DNA of 64,000 nucleotides from Bradyrhizobium sp. 4 (GTDB lineage Bacteria; Pseudomonadota; Alphaproteobacteria; Rhizobiales; Xanthobacteraceae): positions 2,728,001-2,792,000 of the forward strand of contig NZ_CP064686.1 of NCBI RefSeq assembly GCF_023100905.1, written 5' to 3'. How positions within the stretch are numbered: position 1 is the first letter of the stretch; each line of letters starts with the position of its first letter. Position numbers and translations under genes: made by a program. Below, in pieces: positions 25,083 to 34,144 of this stretch. The notes below the pieces were generated by a model that had not been told where the DNA came from, did not search any database, and saw only the letters and a program-made list of their open reading frames with translations.

Positions 25083-25096
25083 TTGTCCGGCAACAA
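25083..25096. promoter_or_regulatory. Fnr/NnrR-type 14-bp box upstream of norE
   Basis: TTGTCCGGCAACAA has the TTG-N8-CAA spacing of Fnr/FixK/NnrR sites and is extended to a perfect AGTTTGT/ACAAACT dyad (25080-25099). It is centred about 63 bases before the norE ATG. In B. diazoefficiens nor genes depend on the FixLJ-FixK2-NnrR cascade, so NnrR is the expected ligand. Confidence 0.6.
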
Positions 25097-25152
25097 ACTC
25101 GGATCGGTACGGCTGAGCTAGGTCTGGCCGGTGTCCTGATCCGGAAGAGCAG

Positions 25153-25728
25153 ATGTCGTCAGCCGATTGCGAACCACAGGGAACGGGTTGGGGAATTCTG
25201 GACGATCTTCCCGGCGATCCCATGATCTGGGTGCTGATCTTCAGCGAACTCGCCGCCTTCGGTCTGTTTCTCGGTACCTTCACGGTCGCCCGCGCGATCC
25301 ATCCCGCCGTGTTCGCGGCGGGGCAGGCGGCGCTTGATCCGGGTCTCGCCGGATTGAACACTATCGTGCTGGTGACGAGCGGTTGGGCCGCGGCCCGGGC
25401 TACGAAGGCCGCGCGGGCCAGCGAGAGGCGGGCGACACGATACTGGCTGTTCACAGCCATGGGGCTTGGTGGCCTGTTCGTGGCGGTCAAGCTCGCCGAA
25501 TATGCCGAAGAGATCGGACGCGGCATCGGAATTGAAACCAGCCCCTTCTTCACACTCTACTTCCTCCTGACCGGCTTCCATCTCCTGCACGTCTGCCTCG
25601 GCATCATCATCCTCGCATTGGTCTGCCGCCGCGCTGAAGCGTTCGGCGTCGAGACGGGAACGGCCTTCTGGCACATGGTCGATCTGGTCTGGATCGTGAT
25701 GTTCCCGATTCTTTATCTGGTGCGGTGA
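25153..25728 (+). CDS. norE: NorE, cytochrome oxidase subunit III-like nitric oxide reductase accessory protein
   Basis: 191 residues with five predicted membrane helices, the compact form of the CoxIII family. Conserved parts are ELAAFGLFLGTF in helix one, YFLLTGFHLLHVCLGIIIL, and the C-terminal TAFWHMVDLVWIVMFPILYLVR. NorE is not a catalytic subunit; it is needed for full nitric oxide reductase activity in some denitrifiers. GGAAGAG at 25142-25148 precedes ATG 25153. It overlaps or abuts norF, and the pair is separated from norC by about 100 bases that contain another NnrR-type box. Confidence 0.88.
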   Translation: MSSADCEPQGTGWGILDDLPGDPMIWVLIFSELAAFGLFLGTFTVARAIHPAVFAAGQAALDPGLAGLNTIVLVTSGWAAARATKAARASERRATRYWLFTAMGLGGLFVAVKLAEYAEEIGRGIGIETSPFFTLYFLLTGFHLLHVCLGIIILALVCRRAEAFGVETGTAFWHMVDLVWIVMFPILYLVR

Positions 25729-25730
25729 CG

Positions 25731-25991
25731 ATGCCGGATCGCCTGGACATCACCTGGATCGCGCTGATCGGCCTCGCGCTCGCGACCATCCTGGTGCCGC
25801 CGCTGGTGCCGCGGCCACTGCTCGGCAACGCTCTGCTGCTGGCCTTGGCCGCCGTCAAGGGCCGCCGGATAGTACTCGACTTCCTCGATCTTCGCGCGGC
25901 GCCCGCGCTCTGGCGCGGCCTCGTCAGCGCCTGGATCCTCATCGTGGTGCTGTTTGCCTGGCTCACATCCGCCGTCGTCGCCCTGATCTGA
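25731..25991 (+). CDS. norF: NorF, small membrane protein of the nor cluster
   Basis: 86 residues with two to three hydrophobic segments: TWIALIGLALATILVPPLV, LLGNALLLALAAVKG and GLVSAWILIVVLFAWL. Size, order after norE and the basic loop KGRRIVLDFLDLRAAP fit NorF, also described as a cytochrome oxidase subunit IV-like protein. ATG 25731 is two codons after an alternative GTG at 25725 that overlaps the norE stop; either would serve. It supports nitric oxide reductase assembly or function in the membrane; the mechanism is unknown. Confidence 0.8.
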   Translation: MPDRLDITWIALIGLALATILVPPLVPRPLLGNALLLALAAVKGRRIVLDFLDLRAAPALWRGLVSAWILIVVLFAWLTSAVVALI

Positions 25992-25999
25992 CTCACTCC

Positions 26000-26013
26000 T
26001 TGCGCCCTGACAA
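26000..26013. promoter_or_regulatory. Fnr/NnrR-type 14-bp box upstream of norC
   Basis: TTGCGCCCTGACAA fits TTG-N8-CAA and lies 74-87 bases before the norC ATG, immediately after norF. It gives norCBQD a promoter of its own. Its left half TTGCG is the preferred NnrR half-site described for bradyrhizobia. Confidence 0.65.
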
Positions 26014-26087
26014 AGAACGGGCTGGGCCAATCGGCAATAAATCGCATCACCGATTTACGCGACAGGACTCAATTGAAAGGATTGGCA

Positions 26088-26540
26088 ATGGCTGAACGCC
26101 TGACCAAGTCGGCCGCTCGAAACGTCTTCTACGGCGGCTCGGCTTTTTTCTTCGCCATCTTCATCGGGCTGACGGCGCACAGCCACTACTACATGGCCAC
26201 GACATCCACGGACGCGGCGACGCTGACGTCGTCGGTCGCCCGCGGCAAGCATGTCTGGGAGAAGAACTCCTGCATCAACTGCCACACCTTGCTCGGTGAA
26301 GGCGCCTATTTCGCGCCCGAAGTCGGCAACGTCTGGGATCGATGGGGCGGCAAGGAGGATCCGGCCGGCGCGCGAGAGACGTTGAAGGCCTGGATGCAGT
26401 CGCAGCCTTCGGGCGCGGAGGGCCGGCGGCAGATGCCGCAGTTCAACCTCACCGATCAGGAGCTCAACGATCTCGCCGATTTCCTGCAATGGGTGAGCAC
26501 GATCAAGCGCCAGGATTGGCCGCCGAACAAGGCCGGCTGA
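26088..26540 (+). CDS. norC: Nitric oxide reductase cytochrome c subunit, NorC
   Basis: 150 residues. An N-terminal membrane anchor lies at about 13-32 and the single haem c site C62-I-N-C65-H66 follows in KNSCINCHTLLGEGAYFAPE. The distal Met ligand is probably in RQMPQFNLT. It takes electrons from soluble cytochrome c or a cupredoxin in the periplasm and passes them to NorB. ATG 26088 has GAAAGGA at 26075-26081; a TTG at 26073 is in frame but overlaps that site. It starts the norCBQD run; norB follows after 39 bases. Confidence 0.93.
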   Translation: MAERLTKSAARNVFYGGSAFFFAIFIGLTAHSHYYMATTSTDAATLTSSVARGKHVWEKNSCINCHTLLGEGAYFAPEVGNVWDRWGGKEDPAGARETLKAWMQSQPSGAEGRRQMPQFNLTDQELNDLADFLQWVSTIKRQDWPPNKAG

Positions 26541-26579
26541 GCCCGCCGCTTTCCTCTTTCAAGACAGAGAGAATCCGAG

Positions 26580-27926
26580 ATGAAATATCAAACCCAGAAA
26601 GTCGCGATGCTGTATTTCTACGGCGCGCTGACCCTGTTCCTGGCCCAGGTCCTGTTCGGCCTCCTCGCCGGGACCATCTACGTCCTGCCCAACACGCTAT
26701 CGGTGCTGCTGCCGTTCAACATCGTCAGGATGATCCACACCAACGCGCTGATCGTGTGGTCGCTGATCGGCTTCATGGGCGCGACCTACTTCCTGCTGCC
26801 TGAGGAAACCGAGACCGAGCTGTACAGCCCGCTGCTCGCAAAGATCCAGTTCTGGATGTTCTTTGGCGCGGCGGGCGTCGCGGTGGTGGGCTATCTCTTC
26901 CACTACCACGAGGGCCGCGAGTTCCTTGAGCAGCCCTTCATCATCAAGGTCGGCATCGTCGTCGTCTGCCTGATGTTCCTGTTCAACGTGACCATGACCG
27001 CGCTCAAGGGGCGCAAGACCACGGTCACCAACATCCTGCTGTTCGGCCTGTGGGGCGTTGCGATCTTCTTCCTGTTCGCCTTCTACAATCCGGCGAACCT
27101 CGCCGTCGACAAGATGTACTGGTGGTACGTCGTCCATCTCTGGGTCGAGGGTGTCTGGGAGCTGATCATGGCCTCCGTGCTCGCCTATCTCATGATCAAG
27201 CTCAATGGCATCGATCGCGAGGTGATCGAGAAGTGGCTCTACGTCATCATCGGCCTCGCGCTGTTCTCGGGGATTCTCGGCACCGGCCACCATTTCTACT
27301 GGATCGGCGCGCCCGGCTACTGGCAGTGGATCGGCTCGCTGTTCTCGACGCTCGAGGTCGCGCCGTTCTTCACGATGGTGATCTTCACGGTGCAGATGAC
27401 CTGGAAGGCCGGCCGCAAGCATCCGAACCGCGCCGCACTGCTGTGGTCGGTCGGCTGTTCGGTGATGGCGTTCTTGGGGGCCGGCGTCTGGGGTTTCCTG
27501 CACACGCTGTCCTCGGTGAACTACTACACCCACGGCACCCAGGTCACCGCCGCGCACGGCCATCTCGCCTTCTTCGGCGCTTATGTGATGCTCAATCTTG
27601 CCGTGATGGCTTACGCCATCCCGCAGATCAAGGGACGCGCGCCCTATAACCAGTGGCTCAGCATGACGAGCTTCTGGATCATGTGCACGGCCATGATGAC
27701 CATGACATTCGCGCTGACCTTTGCCGGCGTGGTCCAGGTCCATCTCCAGCGCGTGCTCGGTCAGGGCTACATGGACGTGCAGGACCAGCTCGCCTTCTTC
27801 TACTGGGTGCGGCTCGGCTCCGGTGTGTTCGTCGCGATCTCCGCGCTGATGTTCGTCTGGGCCGTGCTGGTGCCCGGCCGCGAAAGGCAGGCGACCATTC
27901 CCGCCGCGCTGCAGCCGGCCGAGTAA
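26580..27926 (+). CDS. norB: Nitric oxide reductase catalytic subunit, NorB
   Basis: 448 residues with twelve predicted membrane helices, the size of the cytochrome c-dependent (short) form; the long N-terminal extension of quinol-type qNor is missing. Ligand-bearing helices are visible: MIHTNALIVW, HLWVEGVWE with the catalytic-site glutamate, the GTGHHFYWIG pair of FeB histidines, and TAAHGHLAFFGAYVML with haem ligands. It reduces two NO to N2O. The neighbours show a complete reductase set, but no nitrite or nitrous oxide reductase gene lies in the window, so the cell may use it for detoxification or as one step of a denitrification pathway encoded elsewhere. Confidence 0.95.
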   Translation: MKYQTQKVAMLYFYGALTLFLAQVLFGLLAGTIYVLPNTLSVLLPFNIVRMIHTNALIVWSLIGFMGATYFLLPEETETELYSPLLAKIQFWMFFGAAGVAVVGYLFHYHEGREFLEQPFIIKVGIVVVCLMFLFNVTMTALKGRKTTVTNILLFGLWGVAIFFLFAFYNPANLAVDKMYWWYVVHLWVEGVWELIMASVLAYLMIKLNGIDREVIEKWLYVIIGLALFSGILGTGHHFYWIGAPGYWQWIGSLFSTLEVAPFFTMVIFTVQMTWKAGRKHPNRAALLWSVGCSVMAFLGAGVWGFLHTLSSVNYYTHGTQVTAAHGHLAFFGAYVMLNLAVMAYAIPQIKGRAPYNQWLSMTSFWIMCTAMMTMTFALTFAGVVQVHLQRVLGQGYMDVQDQLAFFYWVRLGSGVFVAISALMFVWAVLVPGRERQATIPAALQPAE

Positions 27927-27933
27927 GCGTGAA

Positions 27934-27959
27934 GGCGGCCGCGTTTCATCGCGGCCGCC
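27934..27959 (+). terminator. Strong hairpin between norB and norQ
   Basis: Ten-base perfect GC arms, GGCGGCCGCG (27934-27943) and CGCGGCCGCC (27950-27959), around TTTCAT. It starts eight bases after the norB stop. With no T-run, it probably shields or processes the norCB mRNA end and lowers norQD output. Confidence 0.6.
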
Positions 27960-27985
27960 TCTTCAGACATTTTCGGAGAGAGATC

Positions 27986-28798
27986 ATGAAAGCAGCTCTT
28001 CACGCCTTGGCCACGCCGGCACCCGCGCTACCGGCCTATGTCGCAAGCGGCAACGAATGCGTGCTGTTCGAGCATGCCTGGCGGCACCGGCTTCCGGTCC
28101 TGCTGAAAGGGCCGACCGGTTGCGGCAAGACACGTTTCGTCGCGCATATGGCGGCACGGCTGGGCTTGCCGCTGCACACCGTCGCCTGCCACGACGATCT
28201 CACCGCCGCCGATCTCACCGGCCGCTATCTGCTGAGGGGCGGCGACACCGTGTGGACCGACGGTCCGTTGACGCGCGCGGTCCGCGAGGGCGGCATCTGC
28301 TATCTCGACGAGGTGGTGGAAGCCCGCAAGGACGTCACCGTCGTGCTGCATCCGCTCACCGACGACCGCCGTATCCTGCCGCTGGAGCGAACCGGCGAGG
28401 AGCTTGTTGCTCCCGCGAGCTTCATGCTCGTCGTCTCCTACAATCCCGGTTACCAGACCCTGCTCAAGGAGTTGAAGCCCTCGACGCGGCAGCGCTTCGT
28501 CGCCATCGAGTTCGCCTTCCTGCCGGCCGAGCAGGAGATTGCGGTGGTGTCGGCCGAGAGCGGGCTGCCGCCGGATCGCGTACGGCCGCTGGTCGCGCTT
28601 GCCGGACGTCTGCGGGCGCTGAAGGGGCATGATCTGGAGGAGGGCGTCTCGACCCGGCTCGTGGTGTATTGCGCGACCTTGATTGCGGCGGGAGTCTCGA
28701 TCGCCGATGCCGTGCTCGCCGGCATGATTGAGCCGCTGACCGACGATTCCGACGTCAAGGCGGCGCTGCTGGATGTCACGCGCGCCGTGATTGGGTGA
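27986..28798 (+). CDS. norQ: NorQ, MoxR-type AAA+ ATPase for nitric oxide reductase activation
   Basis: 270 residues. Walker A GPTGCGKT is at 42-49, Walker B CYLDEVVEA near 104-112, and the sensor block VVSYNPGYQTLLKELKPSTRQRF follows. NorQ forms a hexameric ring that acts with NorD to insert or open the FeB centre of NorB. GGAGAG at 27974-27979 precedes ATG 27986. The longer open frame upstream overlaps norB and is spurious. The downstream norD start is only ten bases beyond the stop. Confidence 0.93.
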   Translation: MKAALHALATPAPALPAYVASGNECVLFEHAWRHRLPVLLKGPTGCGKTRFVAHMAARLGLPLHTVACHDDLTAADLTGRYLLRGGDTVWTDGPLTRAVREGGICYLDEVVEARKDVTVVLHPLTDDRRILPLERTGEELVAPASFMLVVSYNPGYQTLLKELKPSTRQRFVAIEFAFLPAEQEIAVVSAESGLPPDRVRPLVALAGRLRALKGHDLEEGVSTRLVVYCATLIAAGVSIADAVLAGMIEPLTDDSDVKAALLDVTRAVIG

Positions 28799-28808
28799 GG
28801 CCGATTCC

Positions 28809-30725
28809 ATGCTCGACTTCCTCGAATTGGAGGAGACGGTCGGCCGTGCCTGGCACCGGATGGTCGGCGGCACCGCGAGCTATCCGGTTCACGATGATCA
28901 CGTGGTCGCGCTCGCAGAGGTGAGAGGCCGGCTCGCGGTGATGTTCCGTGCGCTTGGGGGCGAGACGGGTGTTCAGATCGCAAGCGCAGGCGCACGCAGA
29001 GCGGGCCATCGGCTCGGCTGGCGGCAACGCATCGGCCTTGGAGACGAACGTCTCGAACAGCCGGGCCGCGACGCCGCGACCGTCTTCCTCCCCGATCGCA
29101 TCGCGATATTTGCCGACCGCGGCCTCAACGCATGCCTCTATCGCTGGCTTGCGGCGTGGTTCGCGGTTGCACCGATCGAGACGATCACGGAGGATGATCC
29201 GCTGCGGCGGGACCTTCTGGTCCTGCGCCGGGCGAGCGAGACGGCGGTCTTTGTGCTCACGCAGTTTCCCGGGCTCGCCGCCGATTACGCGCAGCTCGCT
29301 GCAGCAATGGCCGAGGCCCGGCCGCGACGTCCATTGCCGCGTCTCGAGCAGGAGATCGAGCAGATCGCTCTCGCCTTGCTCGGGGCCGGAAAGGCGCCCG
29401 CGGGCCGGCTGTGGCCGGCGATGATGGGAACAGGTCCGCTGCCGGACAAAGCGCCGCCGGGCTATCGCTCGGTCCTGCCGTGTCCGCTCTGGGGCGATTG
29501 CTGGACGCGCGAGCTTTCGCCCGCGCATGCGGGCGACGACGCGTGCGCGCCTGGCGCGGGGGCCGCGACCCAGGACAATCGCAAGCGCTTTGCCGTACGC
29601 GAGCGCGAAAACAACGCCAATCGCCGCGATCCCTTCGTGCTCAACCGCTTCGAAAAGATCCTCGCGATGGCCGAGATGGTCAATGTCGACCGTCCGGCCG
29701 ACGACAACGAGGACGAGGACGCGCAGAAGGCCGCGGACGATCTCGAGGAGATCACGCTCAGTCGTCGCAGCGGCAAGCCGGCGAGCCGGCTCAAATTCGA
29801 TCTCGACCTGCCGCCGGAAGCCCTTGATGCCTCGCCGCTGAACGCAGATCTCACCTATCCCGAATGGGACTACCGCAGCAGCTCCTACCTGCCCGATCAC
29901 TGCCACGTGCTCGCGGGCGCCGCGTCCGAGACCGGCGAGACCTGGTCGCCCGACGAGTCCATGCGCCGGCATATCCGTCAGGTGCGGCGGCGCTTCGAGA
30001 TCTTGCGGCCGCGCCGCGAATTGATGCGCGCCCAGGCCGATGGACACGACCTCGACCTCGACGCGCTCGTGCGCGCGCGGTGCGATCTTCGCGCCGGCAG
30101 CGGCGGCGGTCTCGATCGTATCCATGTCGCGATGCGCCCGCAGGGGCACGATCTCGCCGTCACGCTGCTTGTCGATGTCTCGCTCTCGACGGACGCCTGG
30201 GTCGAGGGCCATCGCGTGCTCGACGTCGAGAAGGAGGCACTGCTCGTGCTCGCGCACGGCCTGTCGGCCTGCGGCGACCACCATAGCATCCTGACCTTTA
30301 CGTCCCGCCGACGGTCCTGGGTGCGGCTCGAAACGGTCAAAGCCTTCGGCGAGCCGATGGGCGGGGCAGTGGAGCGTCGTATCGGTGCGCTGAAGCCCGG
30401 CTACTACACGCGGATCGGCGCGGCGGTGCGCCACGCCTCGGCCGAGCTCGCCCGTCAGCCGCAGCGCAAGAAGCTGCTGCTCGTCCTCACCGACGGGAAG
30501 CCGAACGATGTCGATCACTACGAAGGCCGCTTCGCGGTCGAGGACACCCGCAAATCGGTGCAGGAGGCGCGCCGGCTCGGCATCGCCGCCTTCGGCGTCA
30601 CGGTGGACGCAACCGCGCAATCCTATTTCCCGACGCTGTTCGGGCGTGGCGGCTACGCCATCGTCGGTAATATCCGCCGACTGCCCGCGGCGCTGCCGGC
30701 GATCTACCGGCAGGTGGCGCACTGA
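28809..30725 (+). CDS. norD: NorD, von Willebrand A-domain partner of NorQ
   Basis: 638 residues, standard NorD length. The C-terminal VWA domain has the MIDAS motif D456-V-S-L-S in LLVDVSLSTD and the later LLLVLTDGKPND with the third metal-contact Asp. An acidic region DNEDEDAQKAADDLEE lies near residue 300. ATG 28809 begins MLDFLELEE; a TTG at 28791 inside the norQ end is in frame but less likely. It is the last gene of the nor run and is followed 73 bases later by the polyol cluster. Confidence 0.92.
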   Translation: MLDFLELEETVGRAWHRMVGGTASYPVHDDHVVALAEVRGRLAVMFRALGGETGVQIASAGARRAGHRLGWRQRIGLGDERLEQPGRDAATVFLPDRIAIFADRGLNACLYRWLAAWFAVAPIETITEDDPLRRDLLVLRRASETAVFVLTQFPGLAADYAQLAAAMAEARPRRPLPRLEQEIEQIALALLGAGKAPAGRLWPAMMGTGPLPDKAPPGYRSVLPCPLWGDCWTRELSPAHAGDDACAPGAGAATQDNRKRFAVRERENNANRRDPFVLNRFEKILAMAEMVNVDRPADDNEDEDAQKAADDLEEITLSRRSGKPASRLKFDLDLPPEALDASPLNADLTYPEWDYRSSSYLPDHCHVLAGAASETGETWSPDESMRRHIRQVRRRFEILRPRRELMRAQADGHDLDLDALVRARCDLRAGSGGGLDRIHVAMRPQGHDLAVTLLVDVSLSTDAWVEGHRVLDVEKEALLVLAHGLSACGDHHSILTFTSRRRSWVRLETVKAFGEPMGGAVERRIGALKPGYYTRIGAAVRHASAELARQPQRKKLLLVLTDGKPNDVDHYEGRFAVEDTRKSVQEARRLGIAAFGVTVDATAQSYFPTLFGRGGYAIVGNIRRLPAALPAIYRQVAH

Positions 30726-30760
30726 TCCGGGAAAGGGTGCGGCCTTCCGTCTCTGGTGAG

Positions 30761-30785
30761 CTATTGCCCATGCTATGGGTATATG
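30761..30785. promoter_or_regulatory. Candidate SorC operator 1, before the HAD phosphatase gene
   Basis: The dyad GCCCA (30766-30770), five spacer bases, TGGGT (30776-30780), then ATATG, ending 14 bases before the ATG. The arms and the right-hand ATATG repeat at 32685-32709 in front of smoE, while the five spacer bases differ. This is what a shared dimeric-repressor site would look like. Confidence 0.55.
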
Positions 30786-30798
30786 ATCGAATGGCGGG

Positions 30799-31464
30799 AT
30801 GGACCAGGGCCGGCGGAAACCCGATCTGATCATCTTCGACTGCGACGGCGTGCTGGTCGATAGTGAGCTGTTGAGCTGTCGGTGTCTGTCCGACGTGCTG
30901 GCCGAATGCGGCCTCGCGCTGAGCCCGGAGCAGGCGCTCGAACTCTTTCTCGGACGCAGCACCAAAGCGGTCGAGCAGCATTATCGGGATCTCGGGCAGG
31001 TCGTGCCGGACGGCTTTCTGCCGCGCTTGAAGTCGCATGTGTTGAGCACGTTCGCCGGATCACTCCAGCCGATCGCGGGTGTTGCCGCCTTGGTATCGGA
31101 ATTGCGGACACCATTCTGCGTGGCCTCGTCCAGCGACATCGACCGTATCGCGCTCTCCCTTGACGTCACCGGCCTGCGGGCGCATTTCGGCGAGCGGATC
31201 TACACCGCACAGATGGTCAGGCACGGCAAGCCGGCGCCGGATCTCTTTCTCCACGCGGCAGAGCGGACGGGCGTGCAACCTGCGCGCACGCTGGTGATCG
31301 AGGACAGTGCGAGCGGCGTGCTGGCGGGTAAGGCGGCCGGCATGACCGTCTGGGGATTTGCCGGCGGCAGCCATTATCGCGGACGCGACGGGCACGCTAT
31401 ATTGTCGGGTGCGGGGGCCGACCGGGTCTTCGCGCGCATGATTGATTTCTGGAAGGACGCCTGA
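30799..31464 (+). CDS. HAD-family sugar phosphatase (beta-phosphoglucomutase/YieH-like)
   Basis: 221 residues. Motif I is FDCDGVLVDSE with Asp14 and Asp16, motif II VASSSD, motif III the lysine in RHGKPAPDLF, motif IV VIEDSASGV. The cap is the small helical type inserted after motif I. Such enzymes hydrolyse sugar or polyol phosphates or rearrange hexose phosphates. In rhizobia an enzyme of this kind commonly heads polyol-transport operons. It lies eight bases before the SorC regulator gene, hence is on the same transcript. The role may be clearing of toxic polyol or ketose phosphates; substrate not assignable. Confidence 0.82.
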   Translation: MDQGRRKPDLIIFDCDGVLVDSELLSCRCLSDVLAECGLALSPEQALELFLGRSTKAVEQHYRDLGQVVPDGFLPRLKSHVLSTFAGSLQPIAGVAALVSELRTPFCVASSSDIDRIALSLDVTGLRAHFGERIYTAQMVRHGKPAPDLFLHAAERTGVQPARTLVIEDSASGVLAGKAAGMTVWGFAGGSHYRGRDGHAILSGAGADRVFARMIDFWKDA

Positions 31465-31472
31465 CGCCCGCC

Positions 31473-32423
31473 ATGGCCGCCGAGAACGAAAAGACCAGGC
31501 TCGATGACGCCGCGCGTGCCGGCTGGCTGTATTTCATTGCCGGTCACACCCAGGACGAGATCGCGAAGATGCTCCAGGTGTCGCGCGCGTCGGCGCAGCG
31601 GCTGGTGTCGCTGTGTCTCGCCGAACGGCTCATCACCTTCCGGCTGGAACATCCCATCGCCGCGTGCATGGAATTGGCGGCGCGTCTGAAGGAGCGTTTC
31701 GAGCTTACCCATTGCGAGGTGGTGCCGGCAGATTCCGCTGCGCCCCAGGCCACAGCAGGCATTGCCGAACGCTGCGCCAACCTGCTCGATTCCACCCTGC
31801 GTTCGGAGACCCCCGTCATCGTCGCGCTCGGCACGGGACGCGCCGTGCGCGCCGCGGTCGAGCGCGTCACGCCGATCGACCGGCCCAATCACCAGATCGT
31901 CTCGCTGGTCGGCAATATCTCCGCCGACGGTTCCGCTGGCTTCTACGACACCGTCGGCCGGCTCGCCGACCGCACCGGCGCGCGGCACTATCCGATGCCG
32001 CTGCCGTTCCTGATGTCGTCCGAGGACGAGCGCAACAAGATGGTCCGGATCGAGCCGATCGCGAAGGTGAAGGCGGTCGCGGCCAAGGCAGATTTGCGCC
32101 TCGTCGGCATCGGCCAGATGGACCAGAAGGCGCAGGTCCATGTCGACGGCTTCGTCACCCGCGACGAATTGTTCGAGATGATGCGGCAAGGGGCAATCGG
32201 CGAGATCACCGGCTGGGCTTATGATTCCAAGGGCCGCCTGCTGAAGGCCGGCACCAACAGGCGCCTGACCAGCATCCCGCCGGAAGTACCCGCGAAGACC
32301 ACGACGATCGGCGCCGCGGTCGGTGCGGCCAAGGTGCCGGCGATCGCGGCGGCGTTGAATGGACAGTTGATCAACGGGCTGATCACGGACGAGGCGACCG
32401 CAAGGGCGATTCTGGAGCGCTGA
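31473..32423 (+). CDS. SorC/DeoR-type sugar-binding transcriptional regulator
   Basis: 316 residues. The N-terminal helix-turn-helix is at about 25-50 (QDEIAKMLQVSRASAQRLVSL) and the large sugar-binding domain follows, with the family blocks VALGTGRAVRAAVERV, VSLVGNISADGS and VGIGQMD. These proteins bind phosphorylated sugars or polyols and control adjacent transport operons. Candidate operators lie on both sides, before the HAD gene and before smoE, so it may control itself and the importer together. The 315-base gap to smoE carries a repeat, a terminator-like hairpin and the second operator. Confidence 0.88.
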   Translation: MAAENEKTRLDDAARAGWLYFIAGHTQDEIAKMLQVSRASAQRLVSLCLAERLITFRLEHPIAACMELAARLKERFELTHCEVVPADSAAPQATAGIAERCANLLDSTLRSETPVIVALGTGRAVRAAVERVTPIDRPNHQIVSLVGNISADGSAGFYDTVGRLADRTGARHYPMPLPFLMSSEDERNKMVRIEPIAKVKAVAAKADLRLVGIGQMDQKAQVHVDGFVTRDELFEMMRQGAIGEITGWAYDSKGRLLKAGTNRRLTSIPPEVPAKTTTIGAAVGAAKVPAIAAALNGQLINGLITDEATARAILER

Positions 32424-32480
32424 GGCAGGCTCGCTCTTCGCGTTGGCGAGGCAGGCGGTCTTTTCCTACACCACACTGTC

Positions 32481-32558
32481 ATCGTCCGCGCAGGCGGACG
32501 ATCCAGTACGCCGCGGCTCCTCTTAGGGCAAACCAATAGACGACACGGCGTACTGGAT
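32481..32558. repeat. Dispersed intergenic hairpin repeat, same family as 6111-6192
   Basis: A hairpin with arms 32481-32489 and 32494-32502 (ATCGTCCGC and complement) is nested with a longer-range pair ATCCAGTACGCCG (32501-32513) and its complement up to 32558. The order hairpin, CCAGTA, GGCGTACTGGAT is that of the element at 6111. Confidence 0.6.
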
Positions 32559-32576
32559 GCCCCGCTTTCGCGGGGC
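32559..32576 (+). terminator. Terminator-like hairpin after the sorC-type gene
   Basis: Arms GCCCCGC (32559-32565) and GCGGGGC (32570-32576) with a four-base loop, joined to the right end of the repeat. No T-run follows. It may end the HAD-sorC transcript before the smoE promoter. Confidence 0.4.
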
Positions 32577-32684
32577 AAGACACTGAGTGTGAGACGAGAG
32601 CTCAGCCCATCTCCCGCACCGCAGCACTCATAAGTTGCGCGAACAGCTTTGCGCCTGCTTGACAACGGCCCGCCCTCAGTCGAA

Positions 32685-32709
32685 CATACGCCCAACGCGT
32701 GGGCATATG
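32685..32709. promoter_or_regulatory. Candidate SorC operator 2 overlapping the smoE promoter
   Basis: Arms CATACGCCCA (32685-32694) and TGGGCATATG (32700-32709) pair at nine of ten positions around ACGCG. A TTGACA -35 box is at 32659-32664, and a -10 box at normal spacing (AACATA, 32683-32688) would fall inside the left arm. Binding here would block or steer polymerase. The smoE start is 30 bases downstream. Confidence 0.6.
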
Positions 32710-32738
32710 CTCAAAAGCGCGATCCTAGGGAGGTCACC

Positions 32739-34052
<1,314 letters not shown>

Positions 34053-34082
34053 GCTCTAGCTCTCCCTCCTGAGCTCAGACTT

Positions 34083-34114
34083 GCGGCCATCCACCGCTAA
34101 GGATGGATGGCCGC
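34083..34114 (+). terminator. Hairpin between smoE and smoF
   Basis: Eleven-base perfect arms, GCGGCCATCCA (34083-34093) and TGGATGGCCGC (34104-34114), with a ten-base loop, 30 bases after the smoE stop and followed by CTTCTTCCC. Like those after ytfQ and chvE, it probably sets binding-protein excess. Confidence 0.6.
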
Positions 34115-34144
34115 CTTCTTCCCGCAAGCGGAGAGAAGCCAAGA

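Noticed and set aside
25153..25728. Cytochrome c oxidase subunit III of an aa3 oxidase
   Set aside because: Only five helices and a position before norF and norC; no CoxI or CoxII genes nearby.
28776..30965. Long minus-strand frame opposite norD
   Set aside because: NorD on the plus strand has an intact VWA MIDAS motif and family length; the opposite frame shows no domain.
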